This document shows, one piece after another, positions 24,367-31,172 of a DNA stretch of 40,188 nucleotides (the stretch's first letter is position 1; every line of letters begins with the position of its first letter). The stretch spans positions 1-40,188 of the IMG/VR virus record IMGVR_UViG_3300009545_000041; one strand, given 5' to 3'. The notes beneath the pieces were generated by a model, which saw nothing but the letters and a program-made list of their open reading frames with translations, made no database searches and had not been told where the DNA came from. The DNA is from a virus. Both the position numbers and the translations under genes were made by a program.

Positions 24367-24537
24367 ATGGACATGATCGAAGAGGACGTCATCAAAACGC
24401 TCGACGAGATGGAAGAGAAAGATCCTGAGGTGGCGCACCATCAGGCCGATGGACTTCTTCTCCAACTGGTTCACCCGGAAGTTCGTGCGGCCTATGAACG
24501 CCTGATTGACAGATGTTCTTGGTGGGCTTCGACCTAG
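24367..24537 (+). CDS. Small acidic helical protein
   Basis: A 56-residue protein, start MDMIEEDVIK, behind GAGGAG. It is predicted to be helical with an acidic N-terminal half and ends in SWWAST. It is packed between the 157-residue gene and the tRNA-Arg, six bases before the tRNA begins. No family is recognised. Confidence 0.65.
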   Translation: MDMIEEDVIKTLDEMEEKDPEVAHHQADGLLLQLVHPEVRAAYERLIDRCSWWAST

Positions 24538-24543
24538 ATCCAA

Positions 24544-24616
24544 CCCGTAGTAGCTCAACGGATAGAGCGGGCTCTTCCTAGGGGCCTTGTTGGGAGTTCG
24601 ACTCTCTCCTACGGGA
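24544..24616 (+). tRNA. tRNA-Arg (CCT)
   Basis: A canonical 73-base tRNA: acceptor CCCGTAG/CTACGGG, D arm GCTC/GAGC, anticodon stem GGCTC/GGGCC, loop TTCCTAG with anticodon CCT at 24577-24579 (reads AGG), variable TTGTT, T arm GGGAG-TTCGACT-CTCTC. No CCA is encoded; A73 is followed by CG. AGG is a rare Arg codon in GC-rich hosts, so it may support phage genes. Confidence 0.93.
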
Positions 24617-24621
24617 CGCAA

Positions 24622-24784
24622 GGGGACGTAGCTCAGTTGGATAGAGCATGGGACCTCTCACTGAAACGGGGTTATCGACCGTGACTGCCTCTAGCTGGAT
24701 GTTTAGGCCACTACGCAGGACGCACGCCGAAAGGCTTCAGGTGGGAGCATCCACGGGTCGGCTGTTCGAATCAGCCCGTCTCCA
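24622..24784 (+). tRNA. tRNA body with an 88-base insertion in the anticodon loop
   Basis: Acceptor GGGGACG/CGTCTCC (one G.T), D arm GCTC/GAGC, T arm GGCTG-TTCGAAT-CAGCC; the body resembles phage tRNA-Met or -Ile. Between TGGGA and TCCA lie about 95 bases closed by CTCTCAC (24655-24661)/GTGGGAG (24741-24747). Inside are hairpins ACGG/CCGT, GCCT/AGGC and a GCC-GAAA-GGC tetraloop. Too small for a group I intron. Anticodon not assignable. It ends two bases before tRNA-His. Confidence 0.65.
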
Positions 24785-24786
24785 CG

Positions 24787-24858
24787 GTGGCTATGGCTCA
24801 ACGGTTAGAGCGCTGGCCTGTGGTGCCAGAGATCCGGGTTCGATTCCCGGTAGTCACA
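24787..24858 (+). tRNA. tRNA-His (GTG)
   Basis: A canonical tRNA: acceptor GTGGCTA/TAGTCAC, D arm GCTC/GAGC, anticodon stem CTGGC/GCCAG, loop CTGTGGT with anticodon GTG at 24820-24822, T arm CCGGG-TTCGATT-CCCGG. A G at 24786 could serve as the extra G-1 of tRNA-His. A73 is followed by CG and no CCA is encoded. Confidence 0.93.
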
Positions 24859-24890
24859 CGTCAGGTCTAGTCAACCTGTCCGGTCCAGCA

Positions 24891-24911
24891 TGTGAGTCTG
24901 ACTAACTCACA
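24891..24911 (+). other. Isolated anticodon-arm-like hairpin
   Basis: TGTGAGT (24891-24897) and ACTCACA (24905-24911) form a perfect 7-bp stem with a 7-base loop CTGACTA, which has U at the second position and GAC where an anticodon would be. No acceptor, D or T arm was found around it. The rest of 24859-24982 holds no other recognisable element. Confidence 0.4.
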
Positions 24912-24982
24912 ACGCCAAGGAACGCCGTCATGGGCGCATCGGTATCCCGAATGTGGGTCAGCCGGATGAGACGCGGACGGAA

Positions 24983-25047
24983 GCGGCTGTAACTCAGTAG
25001 AAGAGTCCCGGATACCGGAGTCGGGGGTGCGAATCCTCCCAGCCGCA
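24983..25047 (+). tRNA. tRNA-like gene with a shrunken anticodon arm
   Basis: Acceptor GCGGCTG/CAGCCGC pairs fully; D stem ACTC/GAGT with a short 7-base loop lacking GG; T stem GGGGG/CCTCC with loop TGCGAAT. Only 15 bases separate position 26 from the T stem instead of about 22. They fold as CCGG-ATA-CCGG, a 4-bp stem with 3-base loop, so no normal anticodon exists. Probably non-decoding or decayed. Confidence 0.55.
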
Positions 25048-25076
25048 CGATAAGCATCGACAAGAGGAGGATCACC

Positions 25077-25448
25077 TTGAACGTTGAGATCAAGAGGCGC
25101 TGGGTCGAGGCCCTGCGCAGCGGGCGATACCGGCAGGGAAGGCAGGTCCTGGTCGAGCCGGACCACATCCTCGGGGATGCTTTCTGTTGCCTCGGCGTGC
25201 TCTGCGAGATCGCCGTCCAGGATGGCGTGATCGTTCGCGGTGGGCAATGGTACCGGGACCCGAAAGATCCCATGGATGAAAACTGTGTCGCCCTCCCGAT
25301 GGCCGTACTCAAGTGGTCCGAGCTTCCCACCGAAGGGCACTGCGCCAGCGAGGTGGTCCTCGGCAAAGATATCTATCTGACCACGCTGAACGATGACCGC
25401 AAGTACGACTTCAATCAGATCGCCGACGTGATCGAGAAGTCCCTATAA
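25077..25448 (+). CDS. CCLGVLC-family small phage protein
   Basis: A 123-residue protein with a TTG start at 25077, six bases after AGGAGG. Pattern: WVEALRSGRYRQG near the N terminus, AFCCLGVLCEIA in the middle, and a C-terminal helix FNQIADVIEKSL. Two more proteins in the window (35317-35703 and 36104-36505) share every one of these blocks in the same order. The family is known to me only as recurrent phage proteins of unknown function. Follows the tRNA array on the same strand. Confidence 0.75.
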   Translation: MNVEIKRRWVEALRSGRYRQGRQVLVEPDHILGDAFCCLGVLCEIAVQDGVIVRGGQWYRDPKDPMDENCVALPMAVLKWSELPTEGHCASEVVLGKDIYLTTLNDDRKYDFNQIADVIEKSL

Positions 25449-25610
25449 GCCAGCGGGCGAGGCATCGGGGGTGAGGTTAGGCTCTTTCCTCCTATGACCC
25501 AAAGGGCTCCCGGCTCCGATTCCTACTCGGCAGGCCATGGATTACCTGTGCACTCGCCCGCGTCAGCATTGCAGGTCCGTGATCTCGGGTGGCCCTAGAT
25601 CCGGACCGGA

Positions 25611-25648
25611 AGGGGCCCCCGTGGGGATGCGGGGGCCTCTTCTTATCC
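25611..25648 (+). terminator. Rho-independent terminator after the RNA region
   Basis: AGGGGCCCCCG (25611-25621) pairs with CGGGGGCCTCT (25630-25640) over an 8-base loop and is followed by TCTTAT. It would end the transcript carrying tRNAs and the 123-residue gene. The bases 25449-25610 hold no supported gene. Confidence 0.65.
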
Positions 25649-25668
25649 CTCCCCGGGGGTGCTATGAT
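25640..25668 (+). promoter_or_regulatory. Promoter with G/C palindrome in its spacer (P3)
   Basis: TTCTTA (25640-25645), 17-base spacer, and TGC-TATGAT (extended -10, 25663-25668). The spacer carries CTCCCCGGGGG immediately before TGC. It begins inside the preceding terminator and drives the regulator and nuclease genes. Confidence 0.6.
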
Positions 25669-25690
25669 CTGGAGGACAGAATGGAGCGCC

Positions 25691-26125
25691 ATGGAACTCT
25701 CGTTCAAGGATGCGGCAGCCGGAGGGCGGGAATTCCTCAGTGACGGCTACCTGGAAGAACTGCGAAAGCATTTCAGTCTCAGCTACACCAGGATGGCGAC
25801 ATACCTGCACACCAACTCCAGGACGTTGAAGCGCTGGATGGCCGAGCCGGGCTTCGCGGCGAACATCCATGACACGACTGCGGCGAGGATCGGGCAGTTC
25901 GCGTACGACCTCATCATGAAGATCAAGGAATTCCGCGAGCAGGGCGTCGAGGTGAACGATCTCTACCCGTTGTCGCTGCTGGCCGGTCAGCTGGGTCGTT
26001 CGGTGACCTCGCCGAGTTTTCAGCGGATGTGTCAGTCCGGGGAAATAACCTGCTACGACATGGATTTCCTGGGCGTCTACATCCCGGTGTCCCAGGTCGA
26101 TCAGCTGAGGAAGGCCAAGCGGTGA
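25691..26125 (+). CDS. DNA-binding regulator with two HTH-like regions
   Basis: A 144-residue protein, start MELSFKDAA at 25691 behind GGAG. Residues 30-55 (LSYTRMATYLHTNSRTLKRWM) look like a helix-turn-helix; residues 90-135 (LAGQLGRSVTSPSFQRMCQ, then YIPVSQVDQLRKAKR) look like a second, excisionase/MerR-type winged helix. It lies right behind promoter P3 whose spacer holds a palindrome, so autoregulation is an attractive guess. Its stop overlaps the nuclease GTG start by 4 bases. Confidence 0.65.
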   Translation: MELSFKDAAAGGREFLSDGYLEELRKHFSLSYTRMATYLHTNSRTLKRWMAEPGFAANIHDTTAARIGQFAYDLIMKIKEFREQGVEVNDLYPLSLLAGQLGRSVTSPSFQRMCQSGEITCYDMDFLGVYIPVSQVDQLRKAKR

Positions 26126-27981
26126 GGTGTCGGATCTGCGGAACCATGCTCGACGCGGTGCTCGTCGATGTCGGCCTGGATAAGCACCCCGGATGTCAGG
26201 AGGACCTGGAGCGTCAGCTCGCTCAGCGCAACGAGGAACTGAAAACACAGCTTCTCGAGATAATCACCTGGGCCGACCGCAATTCCGCCCGGTCAAAACA
26301 GCTGGCCATCGGGCCATCTGAGATCGGACAGACCTGCGACCAACGGATGGCCCGGACTCTGGCAGCGATGCCGCAGATCAACTTCCGGTTCGACCCATGG
26401 GCCGGGATCGTCGGCACCGGCATCCACTCCTGGATGCAGAAGGCCGTCGACCGATTCATGAAGGAAACTCGGGGCTTCACCGGAACCAACTGGGTTACCG
26501 AGACCAGGGTCCACGCGGACGATGTCATCTCCGGCTGCTCCGACCTGTACACCGGCGATGTCGTCGACTACAAGGCCCAACCGCTGGATGAGCCTGTCCT
26601 GACGCCCAATGGCTGGAAGGTCATGGCCGCCCTATCAATCGGCGACGAGGTCATCGGATCGGACGGCAAACCCACGAAGGTGATCGGGGTCTTCCCGCAA
26701 GGCGTGAAGGAGGTGTTCAAGGTGACCACGCGCGACGGTGGTTCCACGCGGGCAACCGCCGAACATCTCTGGACCATCACCCATTGGGCTGGTGGCAAGG
26801 AAGCAGTGGGAGTCCGAACCACCGAATGGCTGAAAGAGCGAACCCACCGCAAGGGCTTCACCTTGAAGCTGCCGCGACTCGCCCCGGTGGTCTTCGAGAG
26901 CCAGGTTGATTTGGACGTGGACCCCTACACGCTTGGCCTTCTCCTCGGAGACGGCGGCATGTCCGGAGACTCGGTCAGGTTCACCAACGCCAACGGCCTA
27001 GAGAAGTTCCTGCGCTTCAAGGTGACTGGCGGCAACGGGCAGTTCAACGTCCATGATGCGGTCGGTCCGATGCGTGTCCTTGGCTTGATGGGCAAGCTCT
27101 CCGTGAACAAGTTCATCCCCTGGCAGTACCTGATGGCCTCCCCGGAGGACCGCTTGGCCCTACTTCAAGGGCTGATGGACACCGACGGGTCTGTGCATCG
27201 TTGCAACGCCAAGTTCAGCACCAGCTCGGACTTTCTGGCTCGCGATGTCCGCTTCCTGGTTGAAAGCCTGGGCGGCAAGGTTCATGACTTCAAGGATTCA
27301 GCTCTCCGGGAAGGCGCCACACGGCTCGCCCATTTAATGAGCATCAAGCTTCCGGCCGGCATGTGCCCTTTCCGTGCGGACATCGCCATAAAGAAGGGTC
27401 GCTGGGCCGAGGGAAGCCACGATGCTCGTCGGGTAGTCCAATCCGTCGAACCCGACGGTGAGGTTCCCACTATGTGCATCGCGGTGGAAGCCGAGGACAA
27501 CCTGTACGTCACGAAGAACTTCCTGCTGACACACAACTCGGCCGCCGCCGACAAGATCAAGAAGATGAGCCTGGGCGACATCTCGCTCATCCCGATGAGT
27601 TATCGGGTGCAGGGGCATATCTACGGACTCGGCAACATCCGAGCCGGCCGGAGGGTTCGGGACATCGTCCTGGTGTTCCTGCCCCGCAACGGCCTCATCA
27701 CCAACATGTTCATCCACCGGGAGCCCTACAACGAGTTGATCGCCTTCAAGGCCCTGGATCGGATGTACACCATCGTCGACCGCATGAACGAGCTGCAGCT
27801 GCCGGAAAGGGCGGCCAACTGGCCGCAGATCGTCAAGGAGCCCGGCCCCGGTTGCTGGTACTGCCCGTTCTTCAAGCCCGGCACCAAGGACGACCTTCCG
27901 GATGCCACCGGCTGCCCCGGCAATACCGACGCCAAGACGAACATGGAGAAGTCCCTGAAGGAATGGGATGGACTCCTCTAG
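26122..27981 (+). CDS. Cas4/RecB-like nuclease interrupted by an intein
   Basis: A 619-residue precursor with GTG start overlapping the previous stop (GTGA). Exteins total 298 residues. An N-terminal CxxC...HxxC cluster (residues 3-25) precedes the PD-(D/E)xK fold: SEIGQTC (C72), H102, SGCSDLY (D141) and VVDYK (149-151). C578, C581 and C598 with C72 would form a Cas4/AddB-type iron-sulfur cluster. An intein occupies residues 152-472. The mature enzyme is likely a DNA end-processing exonuclease for recombination or replication. Confidence 0.85.
   Translation: MRCRICGTMLDAVLVDVGLDKHPGCQEDLERQLAQRNEELKTQLLEIITWADRNSARSKQLAIGPSEIGQTCDQRMARTLAAMPQINFRFDPWAGIVGTGIHSWMQKAVDRFMKETRGFTGTNWVTETRVHADDVISGCSDLYTGDVVDYKAQPLDEPVLTPNGWKVMAALSIGDEVIGSDGKPTKVIGVFPQGVKEVFKVTTRDGGSTRATAEHLWTITHWAGGKEAVGVRTTEWLKERTHRKGFTLKLPRLAPVVFESQVDLDVDPYTLGLLLGDGGMSGDSVRFTNANGLEKFLRFKVTGGNGQFNVHDAVGPMRVLGLMGKLSVNKFIPWQYLMASPEDRLALLQGLMDTDGSVHRCNAKFSTSSDFLARDVRFLVESLGGKVHDFKDSALREGATRLAHLMSIKLPAGMCPFRADIAIKKGRWAEGSHDARRVVQSVEPDGEVPTMCIAVEAEDNLYVTKNFLLTHNSAAADKIKKMSLGDISLIPMSYRVQGHIYGLGNIRAGRRVRDIVLVFLPRNGLITNMFIHREPYNELIAFKALDRMYTIVDRMNELQLPERAANWPQIVKEPGPGCWYCPFFKPGTKDDLPDATGCPGNTDAKTNMEKSLKEWDGLL
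26575..27537 (+). mobile_element. LAGLIDADG intein (Ala1 type) in the nuclease
   Basis: A 321-residue intein. It starts with Ala (AQPLDEPVLTPNGW) instead of Cys or Ser, has splicing block B around TRATAEHLW, and ends NFLLTHN before Ser+1. Two LAGLIDADG motifs are visible: YTLGLLLGDGGM and ALLQGLMDTDG. It sits right after the active-site Lys of VVDYK, so splicing restores VVDYKSAAAD. Ala1 inteins splice through the class 2 route (direct attack by Ser+1). Confidence 0.92.
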
Positions 27982-27993
27982 GAGGGAAGGATC

Positions 27994-28350
27994 ATGCGAG
28001 ACCACGACAAGCTGAAGCTCCTGGAATCCATGCCGGATACGGCCACATTGGCCGACTGGCGTGCTGAGGTCGAACGCCAAGAGGCCGAACCGGACATCAG
28101 GACACTGAGGTTTGGCCAGCGGGTCAGGACCGTCGGGGGCAACGTCACCGGGCGCTACCTGGGCTACTACGCCGGCAAGCACCTCGTCGGCTGGGTTAGC
28201 GCAATGAGCAATGACCTGTGCGTCGGGGAAGTGGCGGGCGGGATCCCACATGCCAGCCTTCCGGTTCCCTCCGACGATGCGCTCAGCGGCATGTGCGCTG
28301 GGCTGTCCAGCGGATTCGTGAGCCATCGCCTTGGAGCCAAGTGCTCATGA
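27994..28350 (+). CDS. Small protein of unknown function
   Basis: A 118-residue protein with a strong GGAGGGAAGG site. N-terminal 35 residues are helical and charged; residues 40-75 form a beta-rich part (FGQRVRTVGGNVTGRYLGYY) that could be an SH3-like fold. It overlaps the next gene by ATGA. No family is recognised. Confidence 0.7.
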   Translation: MRDHDKLKLLESMPDTATLADWRAEVERQEAEPDIRTLRFGQRVRTVGGNVTGRYLGYYAGKHLVGWVSAMSNDLCVGEVAGGIPHASLPVPSDDALSGMCAGLSSGFVSHRLGAKCS

Positions 28351-28745
28351 ACTCGATCATGCACGCCAAGTCGGCCGCCTCGAAGTGGGGCGGGACCTGG
28401 CAGGACTACATCAACATTGAGGAGTTCATCGACTCCTCGAAGAAGCTCCTCGGGGACGTGCGGCACCGATCCGTGTACCACCACACCGAAGGTGTGTGGC
28501 TCTGCCAGCAAATCTTCGGTCGGACCATCTGGGTCGAGAAGAAGACGGTCGAGGGCCTCATCGAGGTCCCGGTCAGGCTCATCGCGGAGCGGCACATCAT
28601 CGAGGACCTCGGTTGGCTCCCAAGCCCGGCCGACTACATCAAGAACATGCCGATCGAGAGCTGGATGTCCGGAAGCCGGCGTAAAAAACTGCCCCTGAGT
28701 CACATCCTCAAGGGCGAGCAGGAGAAGGAGATCGAAGCAGCATGA
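28347..28745 (+). CDS. DUF6915-like protein
   Basis: A 132-residue protein starting MNSIMHAKSAASKWGG at the ATGA overlap. The pattern HAxxSAxxxGG, YINIEEFIDSSKKLLGDV, RHRSVYHHTEGVW and QQIFGRTI matches what I recall as DUF6915, a widespread phage family of unknown role rich in His. The conserved His pairs could bind metal. It overlaps the following gene by 4 bases. Confidence 0.7.
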   Translation: MNSIMHAKSAASKWGGTWQDYINIEEFIDSSKKLLGDVRHRSVYHHTEGVWLCQQIFGRTIWVEKKTVEGLIEVPVRLIAERHIIEDLGWLPSPADYIKNMPIESWMSGSRRKKLPLSHILKGEQEKEIEAA

Positions 28746-29308
28746 CCGACGACATCAAGCGCAACTTCCTGGGAATCCCGATCATCGGAACCCCGATGGC
28801 CGGCTCGACCCGGGTGGACCAGTACACCCAGGAGGCCTTCGAGGAGATCGTCAAGACCCTCCTCGACGACGAGTTCTTCGTGGACTTCGGCTGGGCCCAG
28901 TACACCCCGTACTTCAACGACGGTGATCCCTGCGAGTTCAGCGCCAGCGGCTTCTGGGTCCGCACCGTCAAGGACGTGAAGCTGCCGACCGGGCCGTTCG
29001 CCTTCCAGGAGCCGGACGAGGACGAAGAGGAGCTGGACTTCGAGGACGTCAACAACTTCGAGTTCGACAGCCACCCAACCCTTGGCGAGCTGACGTACCC
29101 GGACGGCTACTGGACGGCCGACGGCTCGACCCGGAAGCCCGGCGTCTACGTCGGCGACGACGAGCACCACTACCGGGTGGCCCGCGACATGACCCTGGCC
29201 ATTGAGGGTGGCCACTTCGAGAATGTCCTGCTGGATCTCTTCGGGGATCACTGCCAGGTCAAGGTGAGCCGGACCGGCATCACCATCCACGAGTACTCGC
29301 ACGACTAG
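28742..29308 (+). CDS. Conserved phage protein of unknown function
   Basis: A 188-residue acidic protein. The segment FEEIVKTLLDDEFFVDFGW and following AQYTPYFNDGDPCEFS recurs in many unrelated phages (recalled). A strongly acidic stretch (DEDEEELDFEDVN) follows around residue 95. It belongs to a coupled run of genes with 4-base overlaps. Confidence 0.75.
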   Translation: MTDDIKRNFLGIPIIGTPMAGSTRVDQYTQEAFEEIVKTLLDDEFFVDFGWAQYTPYFNDGDPCEFSASGFWVRTVKDVKLPTGPFAFQEPDEDEEELDFEDVNNFEFDSHPTLGELTYPDGYWTADGSTRKPGVYVGDDEHHYRVARDMTLAIEGGHFENVLLDLFGDHCQVKVSRTGITIHEYSHD

Positions 29309-29326
29309 AAGGAGGAGAAGGATCAC

Positions 29327-30244
29327 ATGGGACTGTTCATCTTCATGGCCATCATTGGCCTGCTCGGCATCATCGCCCTCGTCATCGGCATCCGAATGAG
29401 CGCCAAGCTCAAGCGTGATGACCATTCGATCCGAGACGAGGACGACTACCTGATCGGCAAGCGCATCGCCTACGGCGTGGCGACAGCCTTCCTGGCTATC
29501 AGCCTGATCGTCATCGGCTTCAGTAGCTACACCATCGTGCCGGCCCGGAACCTCGGTGTTCCGGTCAGCCTGGGTCAGCCGGGCGACGTGGTCAACAACG
29601 GCTTCCACGTCATCGCTCCGTGGGCCAGCGTCGAGACCTTCGACGCCACCGTGAAGACCCTGACGGTCGACCAGGCGGTTCGGCTGGGCAACGGCGGCAC
29701 GGCCACGGTCGACGCCTCCATCCAGTGGCAGATCGACCCGACCAAGAACAACTTCCTGTCGCTCTACCGGCAGTACCGCACCTTCGACAACATCCAGGCC
29801 AACGTGATTCAGCGTGACTTCGCGTCGGCCCTCAACGACGTCTTCGAGGCCTTCAATCCGCTGGCCGTGGTGGATGCCAACGGTCAGATCGCGGTCCAGA
29901 TGTCCGACCTCGCGGTTAAGGTGCTCGACGAGATGAAGACGGCCGTCCCGGTCGGCCTGATCGTCAGCAACCCGAAGATCCTGCCCCCGAAGTACTCGGC
30001 CGAGATCGAGAAGCAGATCGGCAACATGATCAACGCGACGACGGCCACCCGCATCGCGGAACAGCAGAAGAAGACGGCCGAACTCATCAAGCAGGCCAAC
30101 GACCTGCTGGCCAGTGGCAATCTGTCGCCGGGCGTCCTCTACCAGAACTGCCTGACGATGGTTGAGAAGATGGGGGCCAACCTCCCTCCGGCCTTCTCGT
30201 GTGGTGCTCCGGGCGCCAACGTGGTCATCGCGACCGCGAAGTAA
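29327..30244 (+). CDS. SPFH/prohibitin-like membrane protein
   Basis: A 305-residue protein with AGGAGGAG upstream. Two N-terminal transmembrane helices (about residues 3-24 and 48-70) precede an SPFH domain: YTIVPARNLGVPVSLGQPG, FHVIAPWASVETFD, TVDASIQWQID. A long helical part (AEIEKQIGNMINATTATRIAEQQKKTAELIKQ) follows, as in prohibitins and stomatins. Such phage proteins probably form membrane rings or platforms; a role in protecting the infected membrane or replication site is possible but not shown. Confidence 0.85.
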   Translation: MGLFIFMAIIGLLGIIALVIGIRMSAKLKRDDHSIRDEDDYLIGKRIAYGVATAFLAISLIVIGFSSYTIVPARNLGVPVSLGQPGDVVNNGFHVIAPWASVETFDATVKTLTVDQAVRLGNGGTATVDASIQWQIDPTKNNFLSLYRQYRTFDNIQANVIQRDFASALNDVFEAFNPLAVVDANGQIAVQMSDLAVKVLDEMKTAVPVGLIVSNPKILPPKYSAEIEKQIGNMINATTATRIAEQQKKTAELIKQANDLLASGNLSPGVLYQNCLTMVEKMGANLPPAFSCGAPGANVVIATAK

Positions 30245-30293
30245 CCAAGGTAATTACAGGGCCCTACGGGGCAAATGAAAGGAAATAGGGAAC

Positions 30294-30929
30294 ATGTCTC
30301 AACCAACGCAGGAAGTCTGGGACCCCGACGAGTGGATGTCAGGCGGCAGCAAGACCCGAGCGGCCCGCTTCGGTGCCGTCCAGGAGGGTCAGTCGCCGGT
30401 CCCCGGCTCAGTCGAGGGCGGTGTCGTCCTCAGCAAGAAGATGGTCCAGCAGACCGTCTACAACCCGGCCGACCCCACTCTGCACGGCAAGCCGAAGGTC
30501 TACGAGAACTCCGGGAAGCCGATGCTGCAGATGGTCGTCACGGTCCAGACCGACCAGCGGCTCGACGAGGACGATGACGGCAAGCGGGCCATCTTCGTCA
30601 AGGGCAACATGAAGTACGCCATCCAGGATGCCCTGGGCAAGGTGGGGGCTCCCAACGTCGAGATCGGCGGAGTCCTGAAGGTCCGCTTCAAGGAGCAGGT
30701 CTTCGAGAAGGGCTTCAAGAAGAACATCTTCGAGGCCTGGTTCCAGCGACCGGCCGCCGTCGAGGCGGACAACTGGATGACGGCCCCGGTGTCGTCCCAG
30801 CCGGCCTCCGCCCCGCAGAGCCAGCCTCAGCCGGCCACCGCGAACCAGTCGACCCTGGACAAGATCCGCGCCGGGACGGCCGAACACCAGCGCTCGCTTC
30901 GTAACGACTACGACGAGCCGCCGTTTTAA
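30294..30929 (+). CDS. ssb: Single-stranded DNA-binding-like protein
   Basis: A 211-residue protein. Residues 40-150 form a beta-rich OB-fold candidate (MLQMVVTVQTDQRL, KRAIFVKGNMKYAIQDAL, LKVRFKEQV). Residues 155-195 are a Gln/Pro/Ala-rich linker, and the end YDEPPF is the acidic tip with which SSB proteins bind partners. It lies between SPFH and the primase-helicase, consistent with replication. The OB fold itself is diverged, so identity rests on tail and context. Confidence 0.7.
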   Translation: MSQPTQEVWDPDEWMSGGSKTRAARFGAVQEGQSPVPGSVEGGVVLSKKMVQQTVYNPADPTLHGKPKVYENSGKPMLQMVVTVQTDQRLDEDDDGKRAIFVKGNMKYAIQDALGKVGAPNVEIGGVLKVRFKEQVFEKGFKKNIFEAWFQRPAAVEADNWMTAPVSSQPASAPQSQPQPATANQSTLDKIRAGTAEHQRSLRNDYDEPPF

Positions 30930-30938
30930 CAGGTGAAC

Positions 30939-30978
30939 AACGAACGGCCCCTCTGATTCGGAGGGGCCGTTCGTTTCG
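30939..30978 (+). terminator. Strong terminator hairpin after ssb
   Basis: A perfect 15-bp inverted repeat, AACGAACGGCCCCTC (30939-30953) and GAGGGGCCGTTCGTT (30961-30975), 7-base loop, followed by TCGT. It separates ssb from the primase-helicase leader. Confidence 0.75.
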
Positions 30979-30999
30979 TACAGGAGAGGAAGGATCACG

Positions 31000-31107
31000 A
31001 TGTCCGCGAGAGCACCGCTACCCGTAGGAAGGATCAGTCCCTACGCCGTTCAGCCTACCGGATCTTTAGGCGGCAGCGGTACGCTCGTTAGACCACGCTG
31101 GGGATAA
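31000..31107 (+). CDS. Possible 35-residue leader peptide
   Basis: A short frame starting MSARAPLPVGRISPY six bases after a very strong site (GGAGAGGAAGG). It overlaps a hairpin CGTAGG/CCTACG around 31023-31045. It could be a true microprotein or a regulatory leader of the primase-helicase. Confidence 0.4.
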   Translation: MSARAPLPVGRISPYAVQPTGSLGGSGTLVRPRWG

Positions 31108-31125
31108 GAGATCTTGGAAATGAAA

Positions 31126-31150
31126 GAGGACCCCCGCCACAGGGGTCCTC
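31126..31150. terminator. Hairpin in the primase-helicase leader
   Basis: GAGGACCCC (31126-31134) pairs with GGGGTCCTC (31142-31150). Only on the minus strand is it followed by a T-rich run (TTTCATTT), so it may stop antisense transcription, or act as an attenuator on the plus strand. Confidence 0.5.
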
Positions 31151-31172
31151 AATCCGTGCCAACCACAAACGC

